From assembly GCF_000001735.4 (NCBI RefSeq), contig NC_003071.7, positions 5,573,151 through 5,637,150 of the forward strand: 64,000 nucleotides of DNA, written 5' to 3'. The position numbers were made by a program, and so were the translations under genes. The notes under the pieces are model-generated. The model was not told the origin of the DNA. It made no database searches and saw only the letters and a list, made by a program, of their open reading frames with translations. Numbering within the stretch: position 1 is the first letter of the stretch; each line of letters starts with the position of its first letter. Origin of the DNA: Arabidopsis thaliana. Taxonomy: Eukaryota; Streptophyta; Magnoliopsida; Brassicales; Brassicaceae. Positions 43,125 to 56,298 of this stretch are shown piece by piece.

Positions 43125-44140
43125 TCATGCTTCTGTCCGGGGTGGGATCAATTTCTTTTCCTTTTTTCGTTTAGAAATCTCACCAGCTTCTTGTCGCACC
43201 GTGTTATTAAGAACACTTGGAGTGGAAGAGTCATCAGAGGAAACCTTGGCATGAGAAAGTGATAAGTGACTCCTCTGTTGGTCCACATCAGGTTCATTCA
43301 AATCCATACCTATTGAAGCAGGGCTCGGCGGTTGAGAATTAGGTCTATGAGAAGAAATATCTGAGGTGGAGGACTTGTGTTCAGGCGGTGGTTGGAGCCT
43401 GCTCCTTCTTCCCAAACAGGAACCACTAAAACATCTGCTTCATCATCAACATCATTATGAGGGATCATCGGCTGGGCTAGATAAGGACAATGATCAACAT
43501 CATGGGTGATACGACAACAGTTTGAGCAAATCCTCCGAAGGCTTTCATATTCAAAACCAATCATTGCTCCTTCTCGTGACTCAAAACGTACGCGACGAAA
43601 GAACCTCAAACGATCTGTAATACTAATCCTCACCTTAATACGGATAAAAGCTATTTGAGTGGAGGTTTCTTCATCAAAATCAAGCCCCATAACTTGTCCC
43701 AAGGTACTAGCGACAAAGCGAACAGTCATGGTAGACACATAAAGGACGGGAATTCCCCTTACTTGAACCCAAAGGTCAATATAAGTAAGAAAGTCTCCAC
43801 GGGGAAAGTCTTCCCATCTTTGTAAGGCCACAAACCATTAATTAAACAACCAGGGACCTCTCAGCATCATAGAAGCCATTTCAAGTGCAGAGCGAAAGCG
43901 AAACTGAATACACATCTCATCAAATATGCGGCCATGGACCCTAGTTGCTAGACCCCAACTGCGAGGTACATCTCTGAGAACTCTTCGAAGATGCTGAGCA
44001 TGAGTGTTAAGAGGTCGCCCAATTAGACTGGGTCTATTACTAGCAACAACACTAGCATAAGGAGTTTGAGGAACAAACAATTCAGGATCATCACGCCCTA
44101 AGACCATGTATTGTAAATCATGCAAAATCTCATCAGCCAT
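43125..44140 (-). pseudogene. LINE B ORF3: second DUF4283/CCHC protein, broken
   Basis: Starts MADEILHDLQYMVLGRDDP, parallel to the ORF3 starts of A, C and D. It has a DUF4283-like core (VPRSWGLATRVHGRIF) and an intact knuckle CSNCCRITHDVDHC. A nonsense codon at 43838-43840 (TAA after LFN) interrupts the frame, and a shift near 43400 moves the C-terminal part to another frame. The tail ends KKEKKLIPPRTEA, unlike the GGILKPPKKR tail of A and C. Confidence 0.75.
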
Positions 44141-44372
44141 TGAAAGAGAACGACGGAAGGAAAAGTTGAAGTAAAAGAAGCTCAAAAGAAAAGAAATAGA
44201 ACAAAGGTGTAAAAGACCAAGTTATATATAGGGAGGTAAAAACCAAGGCAATAAGATTAGATACGGGAAAACAAAATTATAAAATAAATATTTTTGTACT
44301 TTCTTAAATATAGTAAATATATTGTACTTTGAACTGATAACTTATCGTAACAGTAACCTCAAAAAGTCAAAC

Positions 44373-47300
44373 TTATGATGGCGGTAAACATTGAGAAACC
44401 AATGTCATATGAGAAAAAGAAGTAGCCATAAATATTTTCTCAGCAAAGAAATTCTTTAACCAACCAAGAGGTCCTTGTGCAACATATGATGATAGACGAT
44501 AGTCAGATGTTACACTATAAGCAATACGAGAAGCTCCCACATTGAAATGTAAGGGCTCAAAAACCATCATCCATCCCTACTTATCCAGACTTAATTGTAG
44601 CAAAGGGAAAATATGACTTACAAGAGATGGCCAAGCAGCAGGTTTATTCAATGCCTGAATAATTTCATATGTTGAAGCAGCAAATAAGACATTCTGAAAT
44701 TTCAAACTCTACATGCTTTCAAGTGCCCATTCCCTGCTTTTAATCTTTGCTTTAAAAACAGAGGCCACCTGAGAATATGATCTACGACTGTGAAGTAGAA
44801 CATTTTCCATAGGATCTCGAACAACCCAAGAAGCACTAGATAAAGCCAAGTTTTTTGACCAAGAGAAACCAATGTTGCATTTAACTTCAGCCCACAATGG
44901 AGGAGACCAATGAAATGTGTGATATGAAGTTGAAAGCGAGACATTGTGATTTGGAACCTGAGCAGACAGCCAAGCTATTGAATCCTCATAAGCTATACAA
45001 ACAAAACAATCTGGAGGATACAGAGACCCATTAAAAAGTAGCTTGTTCCTATTTTTCCAAAGAAACCATACAATCCAAGGGAAAATTGCACGGGTCTCAT
45101 TGCTAATATTTTCATTGTGCCTCATGGAGAAAACATATTTGAAATTCTCAAGGTCGATGCATCCAAAACCTTCAGGAGGAACAAGAATGTTAGAGAGTGC
45201 CCACACTTGTCGAGCATAAGGACAAAGAAACAGAATGTGGTTAACTGTTTCCTCCACTGCACCACATAAGAGACATCCATCATAGTTATGAATTCCACGT
45301 GTCTGTAATCTTTCTGAAACTGTAATTGCCCCCTTAATGCTTTTCCACAGAAAAACCTGAATTTTTGGAGATGTTTTGAGTTTCCAACAGTCTACCGAAA
45401 TCGGAAACAATGATGGAGAAAGAGATGGTGCAACAAACTTCTCTTTATTTTCCAAATGATAGATCAGCTCATAACCGGATTTAACAGAATACACACCATT
45501 CCGATTTCCAGCCCAACAGTAAGAGTCCTGTCTCGCTAATAAAGGTTTTGTAGAAAGAATGCGACTCACATCATCAGGATGAAACAACTCACCAAGAAGC
45601 CAAATATTCCACAAACCAGAGTGAAGATGTATAAGATTAGATACTCTAAGGTGAATGTTCATAAGAGATTGAATACTCTGTTGTCTTCTAGCAGAATCAT
45701 CAAAAATCCATTTATCAATCCATACCCATATCCTTGCCATTACCAATGACACGTTTAAGCCCTTTGAGAAGTAGATTCCTGCCAAAGAAAATGCTTCGCC
45801 AACCATATGAAGGACGAGAACCCAATTTACCTTGCAAAAAGCATGTTTTCTTATAGTATCGACTCTTGAAAAACCTAGAAAACAGGCAATTAGGTTCATG
45901 TAATAATCTCCATGCTTGTTTTGCTAGCAGAGCTTGATTGAATAATTCCAAATCCCTAAAACCAAGACCACCAGCACACTTTAGCATTGTCAACTTATCA
46001 TGGCTATCCAATGAATCTTCTGTGGTGCATGAGAATTACTCCACCAATATTCCATCATGGCACTTGTCAGCTTTTTAATAGCGCTCTTAGGAAGTTTAAA
46101 ACATGACATGGCATACATTGGTAAAGCCGTAGCTATCGACTTCAATAAAACTTCCTAAGAGAAACATTCTTAGCATACCATCCAAACAACTTTGACTATA
46201 ATCTTTCTTGTATAAACCCTAAAAGTTGTTGTTTTGATCTACTAAGACATTCAGGTAACCCTAAATATTTTCCTCTACCACCCTCTAAATCAATGCATGT
46301 CTGAATTTTAATTCAGTTCTTGATGTCATCTGCTACTTTAGAACCAAAACTAATAGCATATTTTCTCTTATTAATCTGTTGGCCAGACATCTGTTCATAT
46401 TTATCAAGGCAAAGAAGAACCTCATCACATTGAGTGATTGACGCTTGACAGATGAACAAACTATCATCAGCAAAGAGTAGATGATTGATAGCTGGTCCAG
46501 AGGGATGATGTTGAATACCAAAAATTGTACCTTTCTCGTGAGCTTGATTAAAAAGATGAATCAAAGCTTCAGTGGACAGAACAAAAAGAAAAGGAGATAT
46601 AGGATCTCCCTGTCGGATACCTCTTTCAGGTTTTACGAAGCCATAAGGCTGACCATTAATCAATACTGAAAAAGTTACTGAAGTTACACACCCCATTATC
46701 CATACTGAAGAAAAAAACCATTGCTTATAAAATTCCTTGTAGAAAGGTCCATTCCAACATATCATAGGCCTTTAACATGTCTGTCTTGAGTAACATAGAA
46801 AATGCTTAAATATCCGGATGAGAATTCAAGCTGTGAACAATCTCATGAGCAATCAAAATATTATCTGAAATCATCCTTTCTGAAACAAAGGCTGCTTGAG
46901 TTGGAGATATAATGGACGGCAAATGGATCTTTAATTTGTTAACAAGGATTTTGGACACTATTTTATAAAGCACAGAGCAAAGACTAATTGGTCGAAGATC
47001 AGTCATTTGATTAGGCGCTTCAATCTTAGGAATTAGGCACATATTTGTATGGTTCCATCATTGAGCCATTTTTCTGTGCTTTTTCGTCTCCAAAACACCT
47101 CTTCTTCTCAGAAAGCAACAACAAGTTCATTCTTCAATTGTCTTATTCTAGCAAAACAGGGAGAAGAAGATTCATCATGTAATTTCAATGCCTCTCTGAG
47201 TCTTCTGATACATCGTTCTGAGTTAGTCCAATACTTTTGCTTCCATTCCTGAATTGCTTTCTTACAAGTTTCAGCTTTATGAATAAAAGAAGAAGATGAC

Positions 47301-48087
47301 CCTGAAGACTCTGTATTCCAAGCATGTGTAAGCATTTGTAAAAACGAGGGATCCTCAGCCCATCTCTTATCAAACCTGAATTGTCCTCTGAAAAAATCTT
47401 TGTCTTGAGTAAATTCAACCAGAACCGGCTTGTGATCCGATCCTAGTTTCTCCAAGAACCATTGATGAGCAGTTGGAAACATAGAGAACCACAACCGATT
47501 ATCAAAACACCTGTCAAGCTTGCATTCAATCCATTGTTTATTTCTTGTGCCACCCCAGGTGAAACCATTGCCAGAACTGCCAACTTCAGACATATCACAA
47601 GTCGCCAAAAGGTTCCTAAAAGGTTGAAAAGAACTATCCACACGAAGAGGCCACCTAACTTTTCAGAATTAGATAAGATCTCATTGAAATCCCTTATCAT
47701 ACACCATGGTTCCTGTCCAACTACACCAATCCGTGAGATCCTCTCCCAAACTAGTGGTCGAAGATGAGACGTTGGATTGCCATAAACACAAGATACAAAC
47801 CATGTGTTTGGACCATCAAAAATCTTCAAATCTATCAGATTTTTATCAGCAAAAAGTATTTCTATATCTAACACATTTTTCCAAAAAATTGCAAGTCTTC
47901 CACTAAGTTCATCAGGCTCCACTGTTTTAAAATTATCATAACCTAACCAACCATAAACTTTAACAAGAAAATCTTCTGCATTTTTCATCTCCATGAGGAG
48001 TAAAATATCTGGAAAATGAATCCTTCTCATTTCCTTAAGATGCCGAATTGTCCAAGGATTCCCCACACCTTGGCTATTCCAATTCAT
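44373..48087 (-). pseudogene. LINE B ORF2: endonuclease, RT, RNase H, broken
   Basis: Starts with a real ATG: MNWNSQGVGNPWTIRHLKEM, five bases after the ORF1 TAG and in a different frame. Endonuclease parts (ILLLMEMKNAEDF, GFTWGGTRNKQW, LGSDHKPVLV), RT parts ([44 protein letters not shown]), zinc-binding (SPKIQVFLWKSIKG, LLCGAVEETVNHILFLCP) and RNase H (VKCNIGFSWSK, SASWVVRDPMENVLLHSRR) are spread over several frames. At least five frame changes or stops are present, for example near 47640, 47043, 46790, 46290 and 45900. Confidence 0.8.
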
Positions 48088-48107
48088 GATACCTATTGAT
48101 CCCTCGG

Positions 48108-49247
48108 TGGTCCGCTAGGAACCACCGTATCTTTAGCTCACTTGGAGTACTACACCACACCTTTGCCTTACTCCGCAATTTTCCATTTTAAAACCTCTTC
48201 AGTAGGATCCACAGAAGATCCTATAGCTAATCCTTTCACAGAAACCTTGTTCTCTTTGGATTTACAAATCACGATCTTGGTTTTTACACGGAACCAAATT
48301 CCCAATCTTTAATCCTGAAGAAATGGCGGTACAACATCCAGAAGAGAAAACAAAGGGAAGAATACATTGGGAAAAACCTGATGAAACATCTGAGGATATA
48401 GTCACCAGAGCTGAGACTGATGGATGAGGAGTATAAACTTTAATAGCATCAGCCATTAACTTTGGTAATCCTGGGGGTAAAGTAGTGCAATGTTGAGGGA
48501 GAGATTCCTCTTTTTTATCTTTAGAAGGAATATCAGCAGGAGCAGAAATCTCTTCAAACAAAACATTTGAATCAAGAGGAGAGATAAAAGGGCATCTTAA
48601 TTTATCATGAGTCAACCTTTGACAATGAAAGCATCGTTTGCGAATCCTTTCATAATCAATGCCAATCTTAACCAAAGTTCCATTAGGAGTCTGAACTTCT
48701 TTGAATTTTTTTAAAACCTTTGAAACATCCAACAGAACCCTAACTCTGACAAAAGCTCTACTCTGAGCATGTGCTTCCTCAAAAGGAAACTCCAGAATTT
48801 TGCCTATTCATGCAGCAATAGTCGCTATGGTCGTCTAAGTTTTCAATGATTAACAAGAATATTCCTCAGACGAATCCACACTGGAAGATACCTCAAATAA
48901 TCAGGTGGAGGATCTTCAATCCATTTTTCCATGACCACACACCAATCATCCTGTGTCCAAACACCAGTTTTCAAAACTTCAAGAAGATCATCCTCATGAT
49001 TGAAGATAAACTCGAAACGATCCTTAGATACAGCAATCCCACGAACACGATCATATAGTCTCCAAATCCTATGCATCTCTAAAATCCATTTGCTCATACG
49101 TTGATTCTCAGGATTTAAAAACCGACTTAGAAGACTGCTTGAATTTCTTTCAGTAGAAGAGAATTGAGGTTGATCAAATAGAATAATTGGTTTATCTTCC
49201 TCCTCTTCAATCGACATCTCCTTCAAATACTTATCTATTGAAAATCT
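48108..49247 (-). pseudogene. LINE B ORF1: DUF4283/CCHC protein, broken
   Basis: DUF4283 segments KWILEMHRIWRLYDRVRGIA and DDWCVVMEKWIEDPPPDYLR lie in the frame ending at 48843. The knuckle CFHCQRLTHDKLRC lies in 48732-48262. The initiator is not clear; relatives start MELEDAIQ or MDLDKAIQ just upstream of MSIEE, where this copy reads IDKYLKEMSIEE. Confidence 0.75.
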
Positions 49248-49930
49248 ATTACAGTTCCGCATAAAGAATATCCAAGAGAAATCACAAACGCTTCCAAGAT
49301 GTTCAGAGCAAAAACCAGATAAAAGATTATCCACAAGAAATCATAAACGCTTCCAAGATGTTCTTAGCAGAAATCAGAACCAGAGAGGATTTGTTTCAAA
49401 CACAAACTTCTGAAAAACTGAAACCCAAATTTGGACAGAAAACAAGTATATCTCCAAGCAAAGCTCTGCTCAGACAGAAGATACCTAAGAGAGAAGTACT
49501 GAAACCCAAAGAAATGGGACGGCGGTGATTGAAATCAGGAAGATTGTAATCGTAGAAATTGACCAGCTAGGAGAGAGAACAGAGCGAAAGATCTAATTTT
49601 TGGTCTCCAGAACGGATTAGTATTTGTATATGTTCATATTTCTCTTTTGTGCCATCTTTTTAATAATTTAATCTTCATACAGAAGATAATCTCCAACAAA
49701 TTCCATCGTCGTCGTTAATCAAATCGATGTCCCAGGTTTCTTTTGGGCTTAAGGACTTTTCTCTCAGGTTGTTTCAACCGTTCGGAGCTCCTACCGGAGA
49801 TTTCAACGTACTCGGTCCGGTTCTGAAAATCTTTACATCGTGTTCTGTTTATGAGTTCTGTTTTTTTCTGCTCTGTTCTGTTTTGTTGGGTTTTCGATAT
49901 CTTTCTCAAAAGTTTGGACGTATCAAGAGT

Positions 49931-50640
49931 ATGGATCTGGATAAAGCTATTCAAGATATGTCTATTGAAGATAACAAGACGTTGATTCTATCTAATCTTC
50001 CCTAATTTTGCTCAGTTGAAAGAAACAGCTGCAGTTTGCCGGGATGGTTTTTGAATCCGGAAAATCAGAGGATGTCTAACTTGATTTTAGATATGCCTCA
50101 TATTTGACGTCTAGCTTCTCGGGTTCGTGGTGTAGCTCTTTCCAAAGACCGATTTCAGTTTTTCTTTAAATTTGAGGAAGATTTAGAGGAAATTTTGAAA
50201 ACATGTGTATGGACTCAAGATGATTGGGGGGTTGTGATGCAACGATGGAATGAGAAACCACCTTCTGATTATTTGATGTTTCTTCCGATTTTGGTTCGTG
50301 TAAGGAATATTCCCGTTAACTACTATACTAAAGAAACAATTAAGGAGATAGCGGTTGCCTTGGGGAAGTGATGGAAGTTGTTATGGACTCTGACAAATCT
50401 CAAGTTCAGGATTATGTTCGGGTAAGGTTTTTTTTCCTATGTCTAATCTCCTTCGAAATAGTAAAGCGGTTCAGCTTCCTACGAGTGAAATAGTCATCAT
50501 TTCTTTTGACTACAAGAGGATCCGGAAATGGTGTTTCCAATGTCAAAGGTTGACTCATGTTAAAAGCAGATGTTCGTTCAAAGTTTCAGGTTCTGTAACT
50601 CTTGCAGTTATGAATTCTGTAACCATCGTTGGATCAGTAA
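49931..50640 (+). pseudogene. LINE C ORF1, degraded and internally deleted
   Basis: Starts MDLDKAIQDMSIEDNK. DUF4283 pieces and the knuckle CFQCQRLTHVKSRC (about 50530-50573) remain. The region between the knuckle and the end is much shorter than in A and D, showing a deletion. The end retains the family sequence ...CCATCGTTGGATCAGTAA (TAA at 50638-50640), in frame with ORF2 downstream. Confidence 0.75.
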
Positions 50641-53600
50641 GGCGTCCTAAGATGGAATTGTCAAGGCTTGAGGAATCCTTGGACAATTCGACACCTTAAG
50701 GAGATGAAAAAGGATCATTTCCCAGACATTTTATTCCTCATGGAGACTAAGAATTCAATAGAGTTTGTTTCTAAAGTTTTCTGTTGGCTTGGTTACGATT
50801 TTATGCATACTGGTAGAACCTGGAGGGAGAAGTGGAGGTTTAGCAATCTTTTGGAAAGGTCATTTAAACATTCAGGTTCTCAGTGCAGATAAAAATCTTT
50901 TGGATCTTCCGGTTTTTTCAAGAAATAAAGTTTGGTTTCTTTCTTGTACAAGTAATGGGTTCACTTGGGGTGGTAACAAAAATGATCAATGGATTAAGTG
51001 TAAATAAGATAGATGTTTTGGGAATCCAGCCTGGTTTTCTTTATTCCCAAATGCTCATCAATGGTTTCTTGACAATTTTGGATCTGACCATCGACCTGTT
51101 TTGGTTAAATTCACTGACGATAATGAGCTTTTTCGAGAATATTTTCGATATGACAAAAGATTTGCTGATGATCCGTTTTGTATTGATGCTATCTATCGTT
51201 CTTGCAATTGTGCAATGTCTCAAGGTACTCACTCATCTATTTTTAGTCTTACTGAATGTCGTATGGCCATTAGTGTTTGGAAACACTCGGCTGATACTAA
51301 TTCTCATAGTAGAATTAAAAGATTGAGGAAAGATTTAGATGAGTTGAAGAGTCTGCAATTTCCAGACTGACCTAGGATTGGGTTTATCAAGGATCAGCTG
51401 GGACTGGCTTATGGGAATGAAAAATTGTTTTGGAGACAGAAAAGCAGACAAAATGGCTGGCAGGTGGAGATAAGAACACAGGGTTCTTTCATGCTGCGGT
51501 GAAAGTTGCTAGAATAGGGAATTCATTGACTTTTCTTGTTGATGAAAATGAACAAGAACACACTAGAAATAGTGATAAAGGGAAACTTGCGACATCCTTT
51601 TTTGAGACCTTATTCTCATCTTCGTATCAAACAAATCAGAATATCTATTAGGAAGGATTTCAATCCAAGGTCTCTTTAGAATTATATCAGAATCTGACTC
51701 ATGATGTCACGGAATTGGAAGTGTATAACGCAGTGTTTTCTATTAATAAAGAAAGTGATCTGGGGCCAGATGGTTTTACTGCATTATTTTTTCAACAACA
51801 CTGGGATTTAGTGAAGCCTCAAATCTTAAGTGAGGTCTTTGGTTTTTTTCAGACTGGTGTTCTACCTCAGGATTGGAATCACACTCATATTTGTCTTATT
51901 CCTAAGATAACTACACCACAGAGATTGTCTGATCTTAGACCTATCAGTTTGTGTTTTGTGTTATATAAGATTATATACAAGATTTTGATTGCAATATTGA
52001 AAAAACATCTCCCAAAAATTATTTCCACAACTCAATCTGCTTTTGTTCCTGACCGTTTGATCTCTGATAATATATTGGTTGCTCATGAAATGATTCACAG
52101 TCTGAGAACCAATGATCGCATAGCTTATGAACATATGGCTTTCAAAACGGATATGTCAAATGGCATATGATAGAGTTGAGTGGCCTTTTTTGGAAGCTAT
52201 GATGAATGCTCTGGGTTTTAACAGCAAATGGATATCGTGGATAATGCAATGTGTAACATCAGTCTCTTATTCTGTTTTGATTAATGGTCAGCCTTATGGT
52301 CAAATCATTCCAGAATGTGGAATTCGCCAAGGTGATCCCCTATCACCAGCTTTGTTCGTCTTATGTACTGAAGCTTAATTCATATCCTTAACAAAGCATA
52401 AAAAGAAGGAAAAATAACTGGTATTAGGTTTCAGGATAAGGAAGTTTTAGTCAACCACTTGTTATTTGCTGATGATACTCTTTTGATGTGCAAGGCTACA
52501 AAGCAAGAATGTGTTGAGTTATTGAATTGTTTATCTCAATATGGTCAGCCTTCCGGTCAATTGATCAATTTAGAGAAGTCTACAATTACGTTTGGGGCAC
52601 AGGTTGATACTGAAACCAAAAACTGGATAAAGAATGCTTCAAGTATTCTCTTGGAGGGAGGAACTGGAAAATATCTTGGCTTACCTAAGTGTTTAAGTGG
52701 CTCAAAAAAGGAATTGTTTGGTTTTATTAAGGAAAAACTGCAATCAAGACTAACAAGTTGGTATTCCAAAACATTATCTCAAGGAGGGAAGGAAGTCCTA
52801 CTCAAATCTATTGCTTTAGCTCTTCGGTCTATTCCAGGTCTTGTTTCAAATTGCCTAAGAGTTTATGTAAGAATTTGACTTCTGTGATGATGAAATTTTG
52901 GTGGAACAGTGTTCAAAGGAAAATCCATTGTATTAGTTGGCAAAGGTTAACATTACCTAAGGAACAGAGAGGGTTTGGTTTCATAGATCGGCAATGTTTC
53001 AACAAGGCCTTATTGGCTAAACAAGCTTGGAGACTCTTGCATGAGAAAGAAAGTCTGTTTTGCAGAGTTTTTAAGAGCCGATATTTCTCTAAGTCTGATT
53101 TCATTAATGCTACCAAAGGCTCTAGACCTTCATATGCTTGGAACAGTATTTTATTTGGTAGATAATTACTTCAGGAAGGTTTGAGAATTGTGATTGGGAA
53201 TGGGAATCATACTTCTGTTTGGATTGATAACTGGTTGCATGATGGTCATAATCGGAGACCAATGAATAGACAGCCTCTCATTGATATTACTTTGAAAGAA
53301 AGTCAACTTATTGACCCGGTGTCTAGGAATTGGAATCTTAATAGAGATTTATTTCCTTGGAAGGACATTCAGATTATTATCAAGCAAAGGCCGATGGTGT
53401 TTAAAGAAGATTCTTTCTGTTGGTTACATTCTAATTCTGGTTTATATTCGGTTAAATCAGGATACGAGTTGATCAATAAACAAGTCCATCATCTGATGTA
53501 CCAAGAAGCTGAAATTGCTCCTTCTTTGAACTCTCTTTTTGACAAAGTATGGACTTTGTAAACAGCTCCAAAAATCAAAATTTTCCTCTAGAAGGCATTA

Positions 53601-54500
53601 CATGGGGCTCTCTCAGTTGAAGCTAGGCTTAGAACGAGAGGAATCATTATTGCTGACGGATGCTTAATGTGTGATGAAGAAAATGAAACCATCAACCACA
53701 TTTTACTCCAATGTCCGTTAGCTCGACAAGTATGGGCAATTTCTCATTTATCATATCCGGGATTTCCAGCTCTCTGTATGCAAATATAAGTAAATTGTTT
53801 GACTTAACTCAGCATCATGGTGGTCTTCACAATGTGAGATTTGTTAATCCATGGATTATGTGGTCGTCATGGAAAAACATGAATAAGTTGTTGTTTGGAG
53901 GTATTTCCTCTATGACAACTACTATTGCAGACAAGGCTTTTGACAATCATAATCAATGGTTCTTAGCGCAGCCTTATAGACATGAAGATGAGAAAATTAT
54001 GAGGATTATGCACTGGAGTCCACCTTTGCCTGGTGATTTGAAATGTAATATTGGGTTTGAATGGTCTAAACAACATCAATTCTTGGGCGCATCTTGGGCG
54101 GTACGTGATTCACAAGGTACTGTCTTATTTCATAGTAGACGTTCTTTTGCTCAGGTAAATTCTCTCTTTTATGCTAAATTACGAAGCTGGGAATGGGCAC
54201 AAGAATGTATGATTCATCATCAACTTAACAGAGTGACTTTTGCTGCTTTCTACTTATGAGATTATTCAAGCATTACACAAATCGAATGATTGGCTTCTTC
54301 TATTAGGTCATATCACAGAGCTTTTGAGTCTCAGTCATGCAAACCCAAATTGGTTCCTACTAGTAGAACCCTCTCTTTGTAATGGAGGAGCGACTGCAAT
54401 TGCCACAAGTGTTGTTACAGGTTTTCGATTTCAAAGCTACATGGCTAGAGGACATCCGTTGTGGATGACAAAGCTTTTTACTGAAGAAAGAGGAAACTAG
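50641..54500 (+). pseudogene. LINE C ORF2: endonuclease, RT, RNase H, broken
   Basis: Opens directly after the ORF1 TAA in frame (GVLRWNCQGLRNPWTIRHLK). It holds endonuclease, RT ([46 protein letters not shown]), zinc-binding and RNase H (LKCNIGFEWSK, GASWAVRDSQGTVLFHSRR) segments. Around ten stops or frame shifts break it, and part of the endonuclease (near 50945) is deleted. It ends GHPLWMTKLFTEERGN. Confidence 0.82.
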
Positions 54501-54785
54501 ATTGGAGATTGGGATGTATTTTTGTTTTATTTAGTGTCGCTTTCTTAAGTCTCAGGTTTCTTTCGTGTCAGGTCTTCTTAGTCTGCAGGTTCTATTGTCT
54601 TTATCTTTCTTTTATCATTCTTAATTTGTTTTAATATCCCAATAGTTTTATTATTATACTTTAGTCTTTTTCTATTCGACCAAAGTTTTAGCTTCTTTGG
54701 TTCTCTAAGTCTATATATATTCTCTGTTTTTTAGTTTTAGTGTTAGTTATCCCTTTCTCTTTTCTCTAGTTCTCTACATCTCAAC

Positions 54786-55949
54786 ATGGTCGATGTGTTA
54801 TGGGACGAGATTCAAAATCTGGAGTTGGGTCAAGATTATCCTACTTTGTTCATTCCCAATGAGGCCTATGTGATGGTTGAAGACCGCAACAGGCTTAGTC
54901 TGATTGCCAGACCTCTGCTTCCAAGGGTACAAAATTTTAACGCTGTTATTAATGCTTTACCAAGAGCTTGGGGTCTTACTGCTCATGTTCATGGACGAAT
55001 CCTAGATGCTACGTATGTTCAACTTCTGTTTCAAACAGAGATATACTTGTTATCGGTTCAAAGGAGGGAAGTATGGTTGTTTAATAACTGGTTTGTTGCA
55101 TCTCAAAGATGGGAGGCTGCTCCTTCTTTGAATTTTGTAACCACAATTGATCTTTGGGTTCAAATGCGTGGCATACCAATTCTTTATGTTTTTGAAAAAA
55201 CAGAGCTAGAGATTGCTCAAGAGCTTGGGGAGATTATATCTTTGGACTTTCATGATGCCACTTCTACACAGATTGCTTATATCCGAGTTAGAGTTCGTTT
55301 TGGTATTACTGATCGTTTAAGGTTCTTTCAGAGAATCACCTTTGAGTCAGGAGAAACGGCTTTAATTCGGTTTCAGTATGAGAGACTTAGGCGCATCTAT
55401 AGTTGTTTTAGGTTTACCCATAACTTGAACTATTATCCTTATCGCCAACGTTTTCAGAGCATTGACAGGGAAAGAGCTGTTTTCAGAGATAGTGTTTTGA
55501 GGTCAAGCTTTAACTCTCAATCTCAGATGACTGATAGCTCTCTTCAGGTTCCTTTACATCCACCTCCACGAGTGCCAACACCTCCACTGAATCCACAAGA
55601 ATTGGCAGCAGCTACTCCATACTTTCCCATTTTAAGATATTCAGCTTTCCAAGCTTTCACAATTCCGACTACTCAAGTTGATATTGGACGTCAACAGATT
55701 TTCCCTGACTCTAACATCAGTCCATCCTCTGGAGATGCGATTACTTCTGGAATAATGCGAGTCTTTGAGGTGGGTGAATCATCAAGAGGTGTTCAAGATG
55801 GGGAATCTCACAATAACATGAATCTTGGGGAGTCATCTAAGAGGAAGAACTTGGTCATTCTTCAGCGTGATAAGGAGTCAAGACAACACAAACAACAAGA
55901 AACTGAGCAAAGAATGGGAGGTATTCTGAAACCTCCTAAGAAACGTTAA
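54786..55949 (+). CDS. LINE C ORF3: DUF4283 protein, open but knuckle damaged
   Basis: An intact 387-residue frame starting MVDVLWDEIQNLELGQDYP. DUF4283-like core: LPRAWGLTAHVHGRILDATY, VWLFNNWFVASQRWE, IDLWVQMRGIPILY. The zinc knuckle reads IYSCFRFTHNLNYYPY: the first and last Cys of the family CCHC are lost and one residue is missing, so metal binding is probably gone. The tail GGILKPPKKR equals that of LINE A. The open frame contrasts with the heavily broken ORF1 and ORF2 of the same copy. Confidence 0.75.
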   Translation: MVDVLWDEIQNLELGQDYPTLFIPNEAYVMVEDRNRLSLIARPLLPRVQNFNAVINALPRAWGLTAHVHGRILDATYVQLLFQTEIYLLSVQRREVWLFNNWFVASQRWEAAPSLNFVTTIDLWVQMRGIPILYVFEKTELEIAQELGEIISLDFHDATSTQIAYIRVRVRFGITDRLRFFQRITFESGETALIRFQYERLRRIYSCFRFTHNLNYYPYRQRFQSIDRERAVFRDSVLRSSFNSQSQMTDSSLQVPLHPPPRVPTPPLNPQELAAATPYFPILRYSAFQAFTIPTTQVDIGRQQIFPDSNISPSSGDAITSGIMRVFEVGESSRGVQDGESHNNMNLGESSKRKNLVILQRDKESRQHKQQETEQRMGGILKPPKKR

Positions 55950-56286
55950 TCACTATGCTCATTCTGTCACATTTTTTGGTTTAAGGCTGCTATGGTTTCA
56001 TGGTTGCAGCCTCAGTTTCAGGTTTGAATAACAACTCAGATATGGTCTCTGCATCACTTTTTGGAGTTCGGAATGACATATCTGTTTTGGTCTGCTGTTT
56101 TACTTGCACCTTTTGTTCCATCTTTTGTTCTACAACATGGATACTTATGTGTTAACTTTGGTTTATCCATAGTTGTTAGTTTGTAGTTTAAAAGTTCTGT
56201 TATGTTTTAAGTTTCACATGTTGTTGCCTGAAGGTTGTAAGTGGATGTTTCCACACATGTACTTTGATAGACTTTCGTTTCAATGA

Positions 56287-56298
56287 ATGACAACACTT
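56287..56298. repeat. Target site duplication of LINE D, left copy
   Basis: ATGACAACACTT, identical to 63764-63775. The site is the last bases of LINE C before its poly(A). Confidence 0.85.

Larger units (their letters stand above)
42422..49600 (-). mobile_element. LINE B: diverged three-ORF LINE
   Basis: Same order as LINE A on the minus strand: ORF1 (49247-48108), ORF2 (48087-44373), ORF3 (44140-43125). Sequence is clearly more distant from A, C and D, which resemble one another. The 3' limit is uncertain: a minus-strand poly(A) candidate is the T run at 42423-42430. No target duplication was found. Multiple stops and frame shifts show it is dead. Confidence 0.7.
49660..56298 (+). mobile_element. 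LINE C: old three-ORF LINE, main part
   Basis: Plus-strand copy: leader (from about 49660-49700), ORF1 remnant, ORF2, ORF3, 3' UTR. Its last 20 bases, including the poly(A), lie at 63776-63795 because LINE D is inserted at 56298/63764. The 5' boundary is not fixed. Many stops and deletions, especially in ORF1, show age. It lies head to head with LINE B. Confidence 0.8.

Noticed and set aside
49566-49576. CTAGGAGA shared by 42413-42420 and 49568-49575 as LINE B target duplication
   Set aside because: The right copy lies within sequence homologous to the 5' leader of LINE A, so it is part of the element and not a flank.
49610-49640. ATTAGTATTTG as the 5' target duplication partner of ATTAGTTTTGA after the LINE C poly(A)
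   Set aside because: Match is too short and imperfect, and the 5' end of LINE C cannot be fixed independently.
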